Notes: generated by a model not told the origin, from the sequence alone. Shown: positions 45,391-59,701, counted from the stretch's first letter. The stretch is DNA of 64,000 nucleotides from Margaritifera margaritifera (GCA_029931535.1 JAQPZY010001660.1:3063001-3127000), one strand, 5' to 3'. Numbers and translations: made by a program.

Positions 45391-45800
45391 TAGATGTCTT
45401 TTAAAGGTTTTGTCTTTTCAGGTCCAATTTTCATGGAGTCATTGTTCTTTTGTCAATAATATATCTCTACTAGTACAGCAGATCCATATAACCAGAATAG
45501 CACAGGAACCATACTGCATTTTGTATGAAATTTGGAGTGTACGTTGTCTTATAGACCTAAATGTGCCTTTTATGAGTTTTGTCTCACCAGTTCCATTTTG
45601 GATAGAGTTATGGCCCATGACTATTAAAATCATATCTTTACATGGGCTGTTGTTTGTAACCAGCATAGATCTGCAGCCCTGACATATAACTGAATGCAAT
45701 TTGGTATGAGAATTGCCTATTACTTACAGATGCATCTTTTAAAGGTTTTGTTTTTTCAGGTAAAATTCTGAGTGAGTTGTTGCCCTTTTCCATCAGAGCT
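45391..45800 (+). repeat. ~170-bp tandem repeat, about 2.4 units
   Basis: 'taaaggttttgtcttttcag' at about 45401, a related 'tatgagttttgtctcaccag' about 170 bp later and 'taaaggttttgttttttcag' near 45740 mark the units. Each is followed by a 'gagttatggccc / gagttgttgccc' block. Confidence 0.7.
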
Positions 45801-46284
45801 TAAAATAATGTGATTATTACATTATATCATTGATATGACATCTCTTACTACCTAAGTGTATCATAGCATTATGAATTCTGTGAGAGATTTTGGATATAAA
45901 ATGACTTGGTAGCAACTTCTGTCTGATCTCGGTAATTGTGTTGTATGGGAAAAATTAACTCTCCAACACACACTTTGTGTATTTGATAAGAGGAATCTGT
46001 GATCTTTGACCTGTACAATTTGATAATTTTAAAATATTCATCCAGCTATTATTTTATGGATAGTTGGTGACAGGGTCCTTTTTCCCATGTTTTCCTATGT
46101 ACCCCTTACATGGGGTTAAAAATTCAGCTTAGAGCAGCACAAGAAAATGCACACTGACCTATAAATCTTGTGTCACTTTGGATTGCTTGGTCCCTTACCT
46201 ATGTAAAAATATAAATTTTTCAAAAAGTTAAAACTTCAAGATTTCACGAACAATCATCATTAAAACAGGCTAAAGTTATAAGGT

Positions 46285-46455
46285 AAAAGTGTTGGATAGA
46301 GCATCAGACTCGTAATTCAAGGGCTGTGGGTTTGAAACCTGACCAGGCCAGAGTGGGTCAGCTGCCTCAGTGTGTTCTTGGGAAATGCACTTAGCACCCA
46401 TGTCCTCTACATGTATAGTCAAATAAATTGCTGAAAGTGCCATTAAACCCAAATA
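46285..46455 (+). mobile_element. tRNA-derived SINE
   Basis: The tRNA-like head has 'agagcatcagactcgtaat' and B box 'gggtttgaaacctg'. The body 'ctgcctcagtgtgttcttgg' with 'gcacttag' is shared with 51372-51535, and the tail is 'gtgccattaaacccaaataac'-like. Confidence 0.78.
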
Positions 46456-46575
46456 ACAACAACTATTTGATTTTGATTAAAAAAATTGAAGAGACAAAAT
46501 TTGAAGTCAAGCATGTACCCAAATTTGAGATGTATGATAGCAGTGCAAAAAAGCTTGCCAAGACTTGTCTGCACT

Positions 46576-48345
<1,770 letters not shown>

Positions 48346-50130
48346 TTTTAGCTCTACTGGTCATAGGTCAGAAAAGCATATGGGGATGGTCTGTTGTCCG
48401 TTGTCTGTCCATCCATTAGCAACAAGTTTGTTATCGCTACTCCTCCTAAACTACTTTGAGGATTGCCATGAAACTTTACACACATTCATCCTATGGTCTA
48501 CTTGGTCCTAAATGAAAATGATGCCACTTGGACATCCAATCTTGTTATCAATACTACTCCTGAATGGAAAGTCATATTGACATGGGGTTTTCACTAGAAG
48601 ACTTCTTATGATGTCTAGTTGGTCCTAAATGAAAATGGAGCCAATCTGATGTCCAATATGGCCACCAGAGGGTCCATCTTGAAAATCTTGTTATTGCTAC
48701 ATCTCCTGAACGAAATGTAATATTGCCATGTGGCTTTCACCAGAAGACTTCTTATGATGTATAGTTGATCCTAAATGAAAATAGTGTTGATCTGAAGTCC
48801 AATATGGCCATAGCAGTGGCTATCTTGAAAATATTATCACTACTCCTTCCGAATGGATAGTCGTATCAGCATTGGGTTTTTTACTAAATAACTTGTGATG
48901 TCTGGTTGGTTCAAATGGTGCCGTTAAGACATTCATTATGCCTGCCACTGTGGCCATCTTGAAAATATTGTTATCACTTACTCCGCCTGAATGGATATCA
49001 ACCTGGAGTTTTTACTAAACAACTTCTTATGATGTCTAGTTGATCCTAATTGTGCCATTAAAACATTCAGTATGCATGCCACTGTGGCCATCTTGAAAAT
49101 CTTGTTATCACTATTTCTCCTGAATGAATGGTCATATCAGCATAGGGTTTTCACTGAAAGACTTCTTATGATGTCTAGTTGGTCGTAAATGAAAATGGTG
49201 CCAATATGACCTCAAATATGACTGCCACAATGCCCATCTTGAAAATCTTGTTGTCACTACTTCTCCTAGATGGCTGGTCATATCGATATTGTGCTTTCAC
49301 CAAAAGACTTTTTATGATGTCTAGTTAGTCCTAAATGAAAATGGTGCTGACATGATGGCCAATATGGCCACCAGAGTGACCATCTTGAAAGTCTTGTTAT
49401 TGCCACTTTTCCTGAATGAAATGTAATATTGCCATGGGGTTTTCGCCAGAAGACTTCTTATGATGTATAGTTGCTCCTAAATGAAAATGGTGTGGATCTG
49501 ATGTCCAATATGGCCACAACAGCAGCCATCGTTAAAATATTGTTATCACAACTCCTTCTGAATAGATGGTTGTATCAATATGAGGTTTTTACTAAATAAC
49601 TTCTTATGATGTCTAGTTGGTCCTGATGGTGCCATTAAGACATTCAATATGCCTGCCACTGTGGCCATCTTGAAAATCTTTGTTATCACTATTTCTCCTG
49701 AATGAGTGGTCATATCAGCATAGGGTTTTCACTGAAAGACTTCTTATGATGTCTAGTTGGCCATAAATGAAAATGGTGCCAATCCAACTTCGTATATGAC
49801 TGCCACAATGCCCATCTTGAAAATCTTGTTATCACTACTTCTCCTTGATGGCTGGTCTTATATACATTGTGCTTTCACCAAAAGACCTCTTATGATGTCT
49901 AGTTGGTATAAGTACTAAATAGAAATTGTGCCATCTGATATCGAATATGGCCACCATGGCATCCCTCTGGAAAATATTGCTATCATTGCTCTGCCAAAAA
50001 TGAAAAATCATATCAACGAGGTGGTTCCACCAGAAGACTTCTTATGATGCCTTCTTGGTCCTAAATGAAAATGGTGCCAAGTTGACATTCTGTATGTCCA
50101 CCACAGCAGCTAATTTGAAAATCTTGTTAT
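48346..50130 (+). repeat. ~146-bp satellite-like array, about 12 units, with leader
   Basis: The leader ('ctactggtcataggtcagaa', 'gttatcgctactcctcctaaa') resembles 2935-3100. The marker '(g)aaaat' of 'catcttgaaaatcttgttat' falls near 48681, 48827, 48961, 49095, 49241, 49387, 49532, 49672, 49819, 49970 and 50117, giving spacings of 134-151 bp. Each unit holds 'ttcttatgatgtctagttgg', 'cctaaatgaaaatggtgcc' and a palindromic core 'AATATGGCC..GGCCATCTT'. Confidence 0.88.
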
Positions 50131-51220
50131 TGCTGAAGAATATCAAAGATGATTTCAACACTCTGTGGTTAAAAGGAAGAAATGGTCTTATCTTGAATTC
50201 CTGGAAATTCTTTTCAGCCAGTAGAGCATGTCCCTTTGAGTTACTCTTGTTATGACACACATAAGTGGTAACTCATTTACAGTCACCATGCTGGCTTCTT
50301 ATCTCTACTGTACTAATATGTTTTCAGTGCACAGTACAGATCTGGAAAGAAACATAGAGATAACAAATTCTGGAGTGGCAGTATGAGATTCCTGACTTGC
50401 AAATTAATGGAGGCAATAGTATTCCTTAGGGTTATTTTTATTAAAGAAAAAATAACTCCAACTTCATTCTAAGGAAAAAAGAACAGGAAGCTTTTATAAT
50501 ATTTGCATTTGTAAAATAACTTACTGCTGAATCCGTCTGTACATTGTCTTTACTTTTCTGAAGTACTAAATGGAGATAAATTGTGACATTTTTAGTTATT
50601 TGCTGATTTATTTATTTCTTTATTATTTTGCTAAACTCCAGTACAATGACAGTATTTTATTTTCTTCACAATGTGCACCCTCCAATATTTGCGTTGTACT
50701 CATTTTAGCGACCTAGGGGATATAAAAACCCTCAATCTGAGAAAGTAGTGGGAACACTGTAGATTATGACATGAACAGTGATTCTGTGAAAATTTAAGAA
50801 ATTGAAACAACTGATGCTACACCAATGGTCAGTATGGTCATCAATACATCAAGAGCAAACAAAAAAAGAAAACAAATTGTGACAATTATTGGAAAGAATT
50901 ATAAAAATACCATGCATTCAAACTCAAGAGCATGATCTCAATATATTTTCAAACTTTTATATTATATAAGAAAAATTTAGAAAAATAAATACATAAGATC
51001 TTTGTTTTTTGCCAAACTTATCAATGATAACTCTTTGAAAATAAACTGAATTTCTTTGACATGGTACTTGGGGGACTCCGCCCTCTTTATTTGTAACCCC
51101 TTAAGTACAAGTCAGTAAATTTAAAAACTCCATCACTGATACTTTTTTATTCAGGTATTATTTAATTTCATTTGTGCCTTACATGACAACGATGCATCAG
51201 AGTGAAAGACTGCTAACAGT
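50131..51220. other. No feature recognised
   Basis: AT-rich; no supportable gene. Confidence 0.5.
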
Positions 51221-51345
51221 TCTATTGGGTAATACATTTACTGTCCACAGTCCTATTGTGTAATATGTGTACTGCCCACAGTTGTGTTGTGTAATACATG
51301 TACTGCCCCCAGTCCTGTTGTGTAATACATGTGTTGCCCACAAAT
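51221..51345. repeat. 31-bp tandem repeat, 4 units
   Basis: The unit is 'cctgttgtgtaatacatgta' plus 'ctgcccacagt', starting at 51221, 51252, 51283 and 51314. Confidence 0.88.
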
Positions 51346-51371
51346 TCTTTGGTCTGCATTTGAGTTAACAT

Positions 51372-51535
51372 GAAGCTGCAGTAACTTAGTTGGTAGAGTG
51401 TTGGACTGGTCAGGGGCAGTGGGTTCAATACCTGCTTCTGCCGCCTCAGTGTGTCATTGGGAAAGGCACTTAGTTCCCATTTCTCAGCCTGATATAGCCA
51501 ATAATGTGTTAAAAGTGCAATTAAAAACTAACCAA
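51372..51535 (+). mobile_element. tRNA-derived SINE
   Basis: The A box 'tagttggtagagtgttgg' and B box 'gggttcaatacc' form a tRNA-like head. The body 'ccgcctcagtgtgtcattgg' with 'aggcacttag' and the tail 'gtgcaattaaaaactaacc' match the SINE at 46285. Confidence 0.82.
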
Positions 51536-51571
51536 CCAGACTATATGCAGTTAGGAGCATACAGGTTCCAC

Positions 51572-52198
51572 TTTACAGTTTCGCCCTTTCCATAGGATTT
51601 GATTTTTAAAGAAAAAGAATTTCCCAGATTTTCCTCACTGGTTATCCTGGTTATTTAAAACAGACCTTGTATATCTTGTTTATTGTTAAAATAACCTTTA
51701 ATTCCCTTTATTTTGGTATATGATTGATGGGTGTAATTTGGGTCATTGAGTATACACCTTGTCCTTACTTCAGATATGCACCTTTCAGTAGACTGCTAGT
51801 TCCGCTTGGTCATTTTACTTCCTGGACTTCCAAGGTAAATCGGAAAAAAACGAGCCAATAACTTTTTTTACTTTTTATATATTTTATAATTCATTCATTG
51901 CACTTTCAGACACTGGTATTATCTAATCTGGCAAAATTCATTTTCCCTATTTTAATAACCGCTAAAGTTAGTATACTTTGGACTAGTTCAGGCTCATTTT
52001 TCGAGCACATGGGAGCAGTCATTGTATCAGCTGTCTGCTTTAGATAGTGCATAGTTTCCACAATTACCACATGTAAAGAAGTTTCAGTCACAGTACATGA
52101 AAGTAGCATAGAGGTATGCCAACATTCTCTCCATTGTGCATGTTGCCATTTCAAACAACTTCACCTTATACCAGTCTTTATCTCAGGAGTACATAACA
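51572..52198 (+). repeat. Dispersed ~640-bp repeat, copy 2
   Basis: It is co-linear with 2225-2868 (see there). It begins about 35 bp after a SINE tail and ends about 10 bp before a small TIR element. Confidence 0.7.
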
Positions 52199-52207
52199 GC
52201 TGTAGAG

Positions 52208-52366
52208 TGGTACCACAGTGAAACCTATCTTGAGAAACCAACAAAAGAAAGGTCTTTCAAAACAAGTAGTCTCTCAGTAGAGGTCATCATGTTATGTAAC
52301 AAAATTGATGAGTGCATTAAGAATCTGGTCTTGTGGTCTTTCAAGTTAGGTGTTACTGTACACTAA
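52208..52366. mobile_element. ~155-bp MITE with 'CAGTGAAACCTATCTTGAG' tips
   Basis: The left tip 'cagtgaaacctatcttgaga' is the approximate inverted complement of the right tip 'ctttcaagttaggtgttact'. There is no ORF. The tips resemble those of the element at 59702-60119. Confidence 0.68.
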
Positions 52367-53449
52367 TACAAGGACAGTTTTATAGGGATGGGGGTTGGGG
52401 GGGGGGTTTAACTGAACCCCTTTCCCATTGAAAGTACGGCACACCTTTACTAGAAGGCCCTTCATTATAACACAGTTCCTGTTATGAGTTGAGTATGGTT
52501 CTATTTCATTAAGTGCTGTAAAATTATATGTATGACAGACTTCACTATAGGACAATATTCTTTATGGCTCCCAATGGCCAACATTATAATGAAAGAATAT
52601 TGTATTATGTACTTCAATATAAGGTGTTCTCACTATTAGGCATTATACTCTATGGCTCCCAATGGACAGAATTATAATGAGGGAGTACTGTATTATATAC
52701 TTGTCAATCGTAAAAACAGAGAAATGTGGGCATTTTAAGCCAAGAAAACTGTTGCCTTTTAATTAGAACCCCCTTAGAAAATATTCTGGATCTGCCCTTG
52801 CTAACACTTTTTGACAGAGTAAAAAAACTGTTAAAAACTTTTTTTTAATTTAGGGACAGGCTTTAATTAAGATTAGGTTAATCATGGGAGAATTACAGTG
52901 CTCAGTCACTATGTACCTTTAAATCACAAGTCTTCTCAGTATTATACTTAACACTGATGGCTAGCTCCAAGCATTACAGTTCATGTTCTGTTGAACATCA
53001 AGTTAGTTTTGTCATTAAAAAATATGCAATGACGATAAAGTAATGTCTCTAAATCTATCATTGTTAATACCAGATACTCGGCTATTTTTCTTCTGTCTGT
53101 TATCATTGCCATCAATGAGAGATAATGAGAGTAATCCAAATTTAAGCCTGATGTACGTAGGTAGGCTGAAAGCCACATTGATTATCTCTGATATATCATT
53201 GACGTAGGTTTCTTTGATGTTCCATGCCTTAAGCCATCAGTATCTAGAAAAGATTGAAATCCCATTATACACTGACATCAGTTAGTTGTCCATTTTGTCC
53301 TGATAGTTAGTCTTCCTCAGAAATATGTTTTCCAAAAACAAAAATCCAGTTACATATTGATATCAATTAGTTCTTACATGCAGACAGTTAGTCTTCCTCC
53401 AAAATATGTTTTCCAAAATAGGCAGAATTGTTCAGCATAAAACTTAGAT

Positions 53450-53870
53450 CCGTTACCATATACATTTCTTCTTCATTATAACACTGTCTGTGGAAGCCAT
53501 AAAGTTATATACCATATACATTTCTTCCTCATTATAACACTGTCCACGGGAGCCATATAGTTACATGTATATACCATATACATTTCTTCTTCATTATAAC
53601 ACTGTCTGTGGGAGTCATATAGTTATATACCATATACATTTCTTCCTCATTATAACACAGTCTACGGGAGCCATATAGTTATATACCATATACATTTCTT
53701 CCTCATTATAACACAGTCTACGGGAGCCATATAGTTACATGTATATACCATATACATTTCTTCCTCTTTATAACACTGTCTACAGGAGCCATATAGTTAT
53801 ATACCATATACATTTCTTCCTCATTATAACACTGTCTACGGGAGCCATATAGTTTACTGCCTTATAGTGA
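53450..53870 (+). repeat. ~60-bp tandem repeat, about 7 units
   Basis: The unit contains 'accatatacatttcttcctc', 'attataacactgtctac' and 'gggagccatatagtta'. Some units carry an extra 'catgtat'. Confidence 0.85.
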
Positions 53871-54720
53871 AATTGCCTTATAATGAAGTACATAATTCAG
53901 TGCTTCCACATTATAATGCTGTCTATGAAAGTCATATAGTATACATCATTATGGTGAGACTGCCTTATAATGAAATACATGATACATATACATTATTCCC
54001 TCATTATAATACTGTCTGTGAAAGTCATATAGTATACATCATTATAGTGAGACTGCCTTATAATGAAATACATGATACATATACATTATTCCCTCATTAT
54101 AATGCTGTCTGTGAAAGTCATAGTATACATCATTATAGTGAGACTGCCTTATAATGAAATACATGATACATATACATTATTCCCTCATTATAATGCTGTC
54201 TATGAAAGTCATATAGTATACATCATTATAGTGAGACTGCCTCTTAATGAAATACATGATACATATACATTATTCCCTCATTATAATGCTGTCTATGAAA
54301 GTCATATAGTATACATCATTATAGTGAGACTGCCTCTTAATGAAATACATGATACATATACATTATTCCCTCATTATAACGCTGTCTGTGAAAGTCATAT
54401 AGTATACATCATTATAGTGAGACTGCTTTATAATGAAATACATGATACATATACATTATTCCCTCATTATAATGCTGTCTGTGAAAGTCATATAGTATAC
54501 ATCATTATAGTGAGACTGCTTTATAATGAAATACATGATACATATACATTATTCCCTCATTATAATGATGTCTGTGAAAGTCATATAGTATACATCATTA
54601 TAGTGAGATTGCCTTATAACGAAATACATGATACATATACATTATTCCCTCATTATAATGATGTCTATGGGAGCCATAGAGTATACTGCCTTATAGTGAG
54701 ATTGTTGTAATGAAGAGTAT
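53871..54720 (+). repeat. 93-bp tandem repeat, about 9 units
   Basis: The unit contains 'gagactgccttataatgaaa', 'tacatgatacatatacatta', 'ttccctcattataatgctgt' and 'gaaagtcatatagtatacat'. Because 93 is a multiple of three, the array yields a 215-codon repetitive frame (54063-54710) that is a by-product, not a gene. Confidence 0.92.
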
Positions 54721-54981
54721 GATACATATACAGTACTCTCTCATTATAATGCTGACTATGGGAACCATATTGTATACAACCTTATAATGAAGTACAGTAC
54801 ACTAATAAGACTATCCATATGAGCCATCAAGAGTAATGCCTTATAGTGATACTACCTTATAATGAAGTACATAATACATAATTTTACTGCTACATTATGA
54901 AATGTGATCCATGACCATACTTACCTTATAACAGGAACCTCATTTTAATGAAGGGTCTTACATTGAGGGAGTGCTGTATGT

Positions 54982-55790
54982 ATTTTTTGTACCATATCAC
55001 CTCTTATTTTCTTGTATAAATTATTTTTGAGGTTACAAATAATAATCTGTGAAATATTCATTTTTCAGCTTGAATTCTTAAGTATGAAATTAAGTATGAA
55101 AATGTGCAGTTATTTTTGTGGTGCTTACAATGGAAGAAATCAGCTGAACACATGACCTTATTCCAATTTGAACCAAGAGCAGGCCGATTAAACATGTTAT
55201 TTACATTTCTTTTTCCTCTGTTCCCTTCTATAATAGTATCTGTCACTTTTGTAATGCCTCAGTAGATCTTAAGATTACTTGAAAATGTACCCCTTTTTGT
55301 GGTCAGGAAGCCTTTTGAAATGAGTTAATATCTTTTGGTCAGTTACACATCTTAGAGTAACAGAAACTGATCAGAATTTTCTATATTCTTAGCTCTTGGG
55401 TCGAATCTATTTCAACTCTTTCAGATTTTCCCTCATGCCTTAATTTTCAATCAGTGGACATTGCAGAGGAATAATTTTACACTTAAGCTATTTACTGTTC
55501 AAAGGAGATGTGTACAGTCACTATGTATCATATCAATGGATCTAATGACAGGGTGTGCATCAAATTTGATGTCCGAATCTACTCAGTCCCATAATTAGCC
55601 CTTTCACCTGCAATACACAAAATGACAGCTAGGCTGGACCATTTAAAGAATTCTTTCAAAATTAACGTATATGCCCACTTGAATAACATCCACATACAAT
55701 AATAGACAATTAATTCTACGTTTTAATTTCATACACCTGACTTAAAACTGGCATATTATGTTAAGATGTTGTCCATGCATCTGTTAATAT
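54982..55790. other. No feature recognised
   Basis: AT-rich; no supportable gene. Confidence 0.5.
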
Positions 55791-56215
55791 TTGTCTGGTC
55801 CATAACTTTATAACAGTTACATATTCATGAAACTTTGCCCAAATATGTATCCAGACTAGATGGTGTCTCACATACCATAGCAACACCCATCTGTCTCAAG
55901 TTCAAGGTCACAGCAAGGGAAAATGTAATTATGTAACTTGTATCCTAGTCCAGAATATAACTTTTACACCGCTGAAGACATTTCACTGAAATTTTAAACA
56001 AGTATGTATCACAGCTAAACGGTGTGGCACATACCATAGCCATGTCCTCTGCCTCAATGTCAAGGTCGCAACAAGGGAAAATGTAATTCTTTAGTTGGTA
56101 TCCTGGGCTGAAGTATAACTTTTGAACCACTGAAGATACTTTAATGAAACTTTAGCCAGTTGTATATCATGATAAGATGGCATGTCACTTAACATTGCCA
56201 CACTCGTTACCTCAT
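55791..56215 (+). repeat. ~159-bp tandem repeat, about 2.6 units
   Basis: 'cataccatag' recurs at 55871 and 56030. Units share 'gaagacatttcactgaaatt', 'caaggtcacagcaagggaaa' and 'ggtatcctgg'. Confidence 0.8.
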
Positions 56216-56659
56216 GGTGCATACAACCTTGAACAATCCTTGAATTTGAGGGATTACGTTGAATTTATTGACAACATCCTTGAATTTTTCTCAAAACTCT
56301 TTGAATTTATCTGAGGAAATATATATACTTATAAATAAAATCACTTTTTAAATGCAGAGCTTTTGCTATTTATGTATTTCAAAAACTAGTGAAAAAAACA
56401 AAACATGAATGAAATTGTGTGTATATAATGCACACAACATGGGATGTGGCATGCTTATTAGTTTATATGTGTTTTGTTATTTTATAATTATTTATGCAGT
56501 GTTAAAAAAAGTGACATGGATAAAGCTCAGTTTCATTGAGAAAAAATACTCCTTGAAAACTTTTAGAAGTCCTTCACAACTCTTTGGAAAACAACTCTCT
56601 AGGGCTGTTCAAACCATGTACCTTAAGGTAAGATTCACATTAAGTAATAATATAACTAT
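56216..56659. other. No feature recognised
   Basis: Unassigned sequence between two blocks of the 159-bp family. Confidence 0.45.
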
Positions 56660-56944
56660 AATAACTAGTATCATTGTCCAGAGTGTAACTTTTGAACAAC
56701 TGAAGATATTTTAATGAAACTTGAAGCAGTTATATTTCATGTAACATACCATAGCTACATACCCTGGCTCAAGGTCAATATTACTGGAAGGAAAAATATA
56801 AATCAGTGACCTCTATCCATGTATGGCTGTAACTTTTGAACCAAAAAAAGAAATTTTAATTAAACTTTTGCATGTTATATATCTTGACTGGAGAATGTCT
56901 CTCATATTCATTCATACTCCCTGCCTCAAGGTCAAAGTCACAAC
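56660..56944 (+). repeat. 159-bp family, second block
   Basis: It has the same landmarks: 'taacttttgaacaactgaag', 'cataccatagctac', 'cctggctcaaggtcaa' and 'gcctcaaggtcaaagtcac'. Confidence 0.75.
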
Positions 56945-57156
56945 TACTTGCTTATAATTTGATCCAACTGCAAATTGCAGAGACTCCGATCTGCGGTCAC
57001 ATAATGCACCAGCAGATCTGGGTCTGTGCAGTTTGCTAGGATTAACCAGTGGAACAAACAACATGGACTATGATTTGCCTGCACATAATGCGACAGCAGA
57101 TCAGGGTCTATGTTATTTGCAGTTGGACCTGACTTATAAGCGAGTAATGACAGTAT
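56945..57156. mobile_element. Two-hairpin TIR element, left tip eroded
   Basis: 'ccaactgcaaattgcagaga', both palindromic stems and the right end 'cttataagcgagtaatgaca' match the full copy at 58399-58619. The left tip is mutated ('gcttataatttgatcc'). Confidence 0.72.
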
Positions 57157-57968
57157 TGATAGGTTATATGAAGGAATCAGTTTCTTATGTTTGATGTTCA
57201 TGGTCATTTACATTAGAAAGGACAGTTAGGCAAATTTGCAGTCTCTTTTTAAGAGACATATGTAATATATTGTACATGTCTTTTTATTGTCTTAAGTCCT
57301 CTTTGTACAATATATATGAAATTCATTAGTCCAAATTATATGATAATTTATAATTTACCAAACAATAAAAATTGTCTTTGAGGCCGTGTTTTCAAGATGT
57401 ATCATTACAGGCTGAGGTTTTTGGGTCTTCATTTTCTCAGCAAAATATGTTTAATTTCATGTTCTTATTTCATGTTTCATGTTTAAAGTCAGAAAAAGAT
57501 ACCTTTTTCATATAGTCTGAACAAGTTTCAAAAAGTCCTACATGTGATACCTACCTGATCATCAGGAAGACTCCTGATTCAGAATAGAATTTGGTCCCCC
57601 AAAAAGTTAGAGAAACCAAAAATATCTTAGAGGCTAATTAATATTTCCCTTATGTCAGAATAGTGGAAAATCTCCAAAAAATCTCCCTAAAGGTTATTCC
57701 AGAGATATCAGATGTATGAAAGGTTCCACATGTGCAACACAATCTAGAACAGTAAAGCTTACGAAGTGCTTGCTTGCAGCCAAGCATTGTCATCATAGAT
57801 GCTTATTCTTGGATGTGGTCAGATTATTATGGAAGCATATGCTGGAGACCTTTGCCAAAATCATGGTCAGGATTTCACTGATGAATTTTTAATGTGGACT
57901 GTACTAGAATCCGGCAGTTTAATTGGCAGAATACAAATCTGACTTTAAATTGGCCAATAAAAATTATA
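57157..57968. other. No feature recognised
   Basis: No supportable gene or repeat. Confidence 0.5.
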
Positions 57969-58099
57969 TACCATATGTACTCGTGTATAAGCCAGGTCCA
58001 AATGCAAACAACATTAACCCTGATCTGCCGGCACATTATGCAAGCGCCAGATCTGGGTCTATGCAGTTGGTATCGGCTTATACATGAGTATATACGATA
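57969..58099. mobile_element. Single-hairpin TIR element, 131 bp
   Basis: TIRs 'TACCATATGTACTCGTGTAT' and '..CATGAGTATATACGATA' enclose only one palindromic stem ('accctgatctgccggc..gcgccagatctgggt'). It is a one-module version of the 220-bp element. Confidence 0.8.
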
Positions 58100-58398
58100 A
58101 GTCTAGATCAACTTTTAGACTTAGATTGGTGAAATTGGGGACTGATTTTTCAGCCATTCACAGTCTTGTTTTTTAAGATTTGAGGGTGTGAATGGTGGTT
58201 GTACCAATACAAATTGAGTTTTGGCACATCAGCAGAACTAGTAAACGGAATATTTGCAACAGTAAACCACTATTAACATTCTGAAATCCTTAAATATAAA
58301 ACTAAAAGTTTGCAGAAATTGTGAAATATAGTTATGCTGTTTAGTATTACATCACAAGTAAGGTCATGGTGTAACAAGGGTGCTGATGTTACCAGCAG

Positions 58399-58619
58399 TA
58401 CCGTATATACTCAGGTATAAGACAATACCAACTGCAAACTGCATAGACCCAGATCGGCCGTCGCATACTGCGCCGACCGATCTGGGTCTGTGCAGTTTGT
58501 AGGGACTAATCAATAGAACAAACAACATTGACCCTGATCTGTCGGCACATTATGCGACAGCAGATCAGGATCTATGTTGTTTGCAGTTGGACTTGGCTTA
58601 TACGCGAGTATATATGGTA
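58399..58619. mobile_element. Two-hairpin TIR element, best-preserved copy
   Basis: The left TIR 'TACCGTATATACTCAGGTAT' and right TIR '..CGCGAGTATATATGGTA' bound two stems. The first is a near-perfect palindrome, 'AGACCCAGATCGG' to 'CCGATCTGGGTCT'. The second runs from 'ACCCTGATCTGTCG' to 'CGACAGCAGATCAGG'. Length is 221 bp. Confidence 0.85.
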
Positions 58620-59701
58620 GATTTAATATTGCCTCAATTTTGCTTTTGTTAAATATATTAGATATTGCAAACTGCATTACCATATGTGCCACACTACATC
58701 GTTACACAAGTTAACTGTTGTTTACTGTTGAACAATATTTAAATCTCAAAATGTACATGAAAGAGAGGGAAGGTGTCTTTCAAGATCTTTGCCAGTGCTT
58801 AAAATGTTATAAGGAAATGATTTAGAAAGGAGGAATATGTTACATAAACTTGTCATCAGAGCTTGCTATTTAGAGATTTGTCAAGACTTGGATATCCCAT
58901 AAAACCCTATTCCAGGACCCAAGGTCATTTCTTTTGAGAATATCACAAATGCAGCATGATCACTTGAATTAATAGGTGGATTAGGATAACAAAAGAAAAT
59001 AATAATAATTGATGGATTAGGTACAGTGTCAAAATAAGAGACACTTTAATGAATCCCTGTAGTAAGCTATTTTTTGAGAGAATGCAATTGTTATTATTAT
59101 TATTATTATTATTACTACTTCTATTAATACTGTTACTACTACTACTCATGTTTAGAGGACATAAGTATTACTCTTACAATTTATGTTAATATATTGTTTG
59201 TTATCTTACATTCCCTTATCGCAAATTGGAAATAAATTCAGTTCTATGTTCTATTTTTCAATGCCATTCCTGACTTTTTCTGTTAAACATGAATTCAATT
59301 AATTGGGTCTTATATGTATTGACTTTAGTGCTGAATTATTAAGTTATTTTCCAACTCTGTATTGGATTGTACTCATAGACACATTTTTTGAGCTAATATA
59401 ATAAGTAAGTTGGAGGTCTTTCTTAACATTTTAGTTCATTTTTGATGGGATGATGGGCATGTGTTCCACTTCCACTTTTTAGAACTGAATTCATACCCAG
59501 TGATTTGCCATGGCAGGGACATTTCTTACATTGACCTTTTGGGAGTCTGCATAGCCCAGCAGCAACTTGCTTACTTTGCACCTATGCAACCCTGGGTCAA
59601 TCCTTTTTGCCCATCCATGGTCAGTTATGGTATCCATTAAGTTCTGGTTTCATCCACAGAAACCTTAAACATGACATCTTAGATTAGTTAAAATTATGTA
59701 G
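58620..59701. other. Unassigned DNA with an ATT microsatellite
   Basis: An ATT run at 59091-59114 is followed by an ACT-rich stretch. Nothing else is supported. Confidence 0.5.

Larger units (their letters stand above)
52434..54981. mobile_element. Inverted-repeat-bounded element enclosing tandem arrays
   Basis: 52434-52502 ('aaggcccttcattataacac', 'agttcctgttatgag', 'gagtatggtt') is the inverted complement of about 54912-54981 at roughly three quarters identity. Inside are units of the same sequence type ('ccctcattataatgctgtct', 'gagccatatag'). The 52710-53440 portion is unlike the rest and may be a later insertion. No transposase is present. Confidence 0.6.

Noticed and set aside
54063..54710. 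215-codon open frame with repeated 'NEIHDTYTLFPHYN'
   Set aside because: It is produced by a 93-bp tandem repeat, whose length is a multiple of three. No start context, domain or conservation supports a protein.
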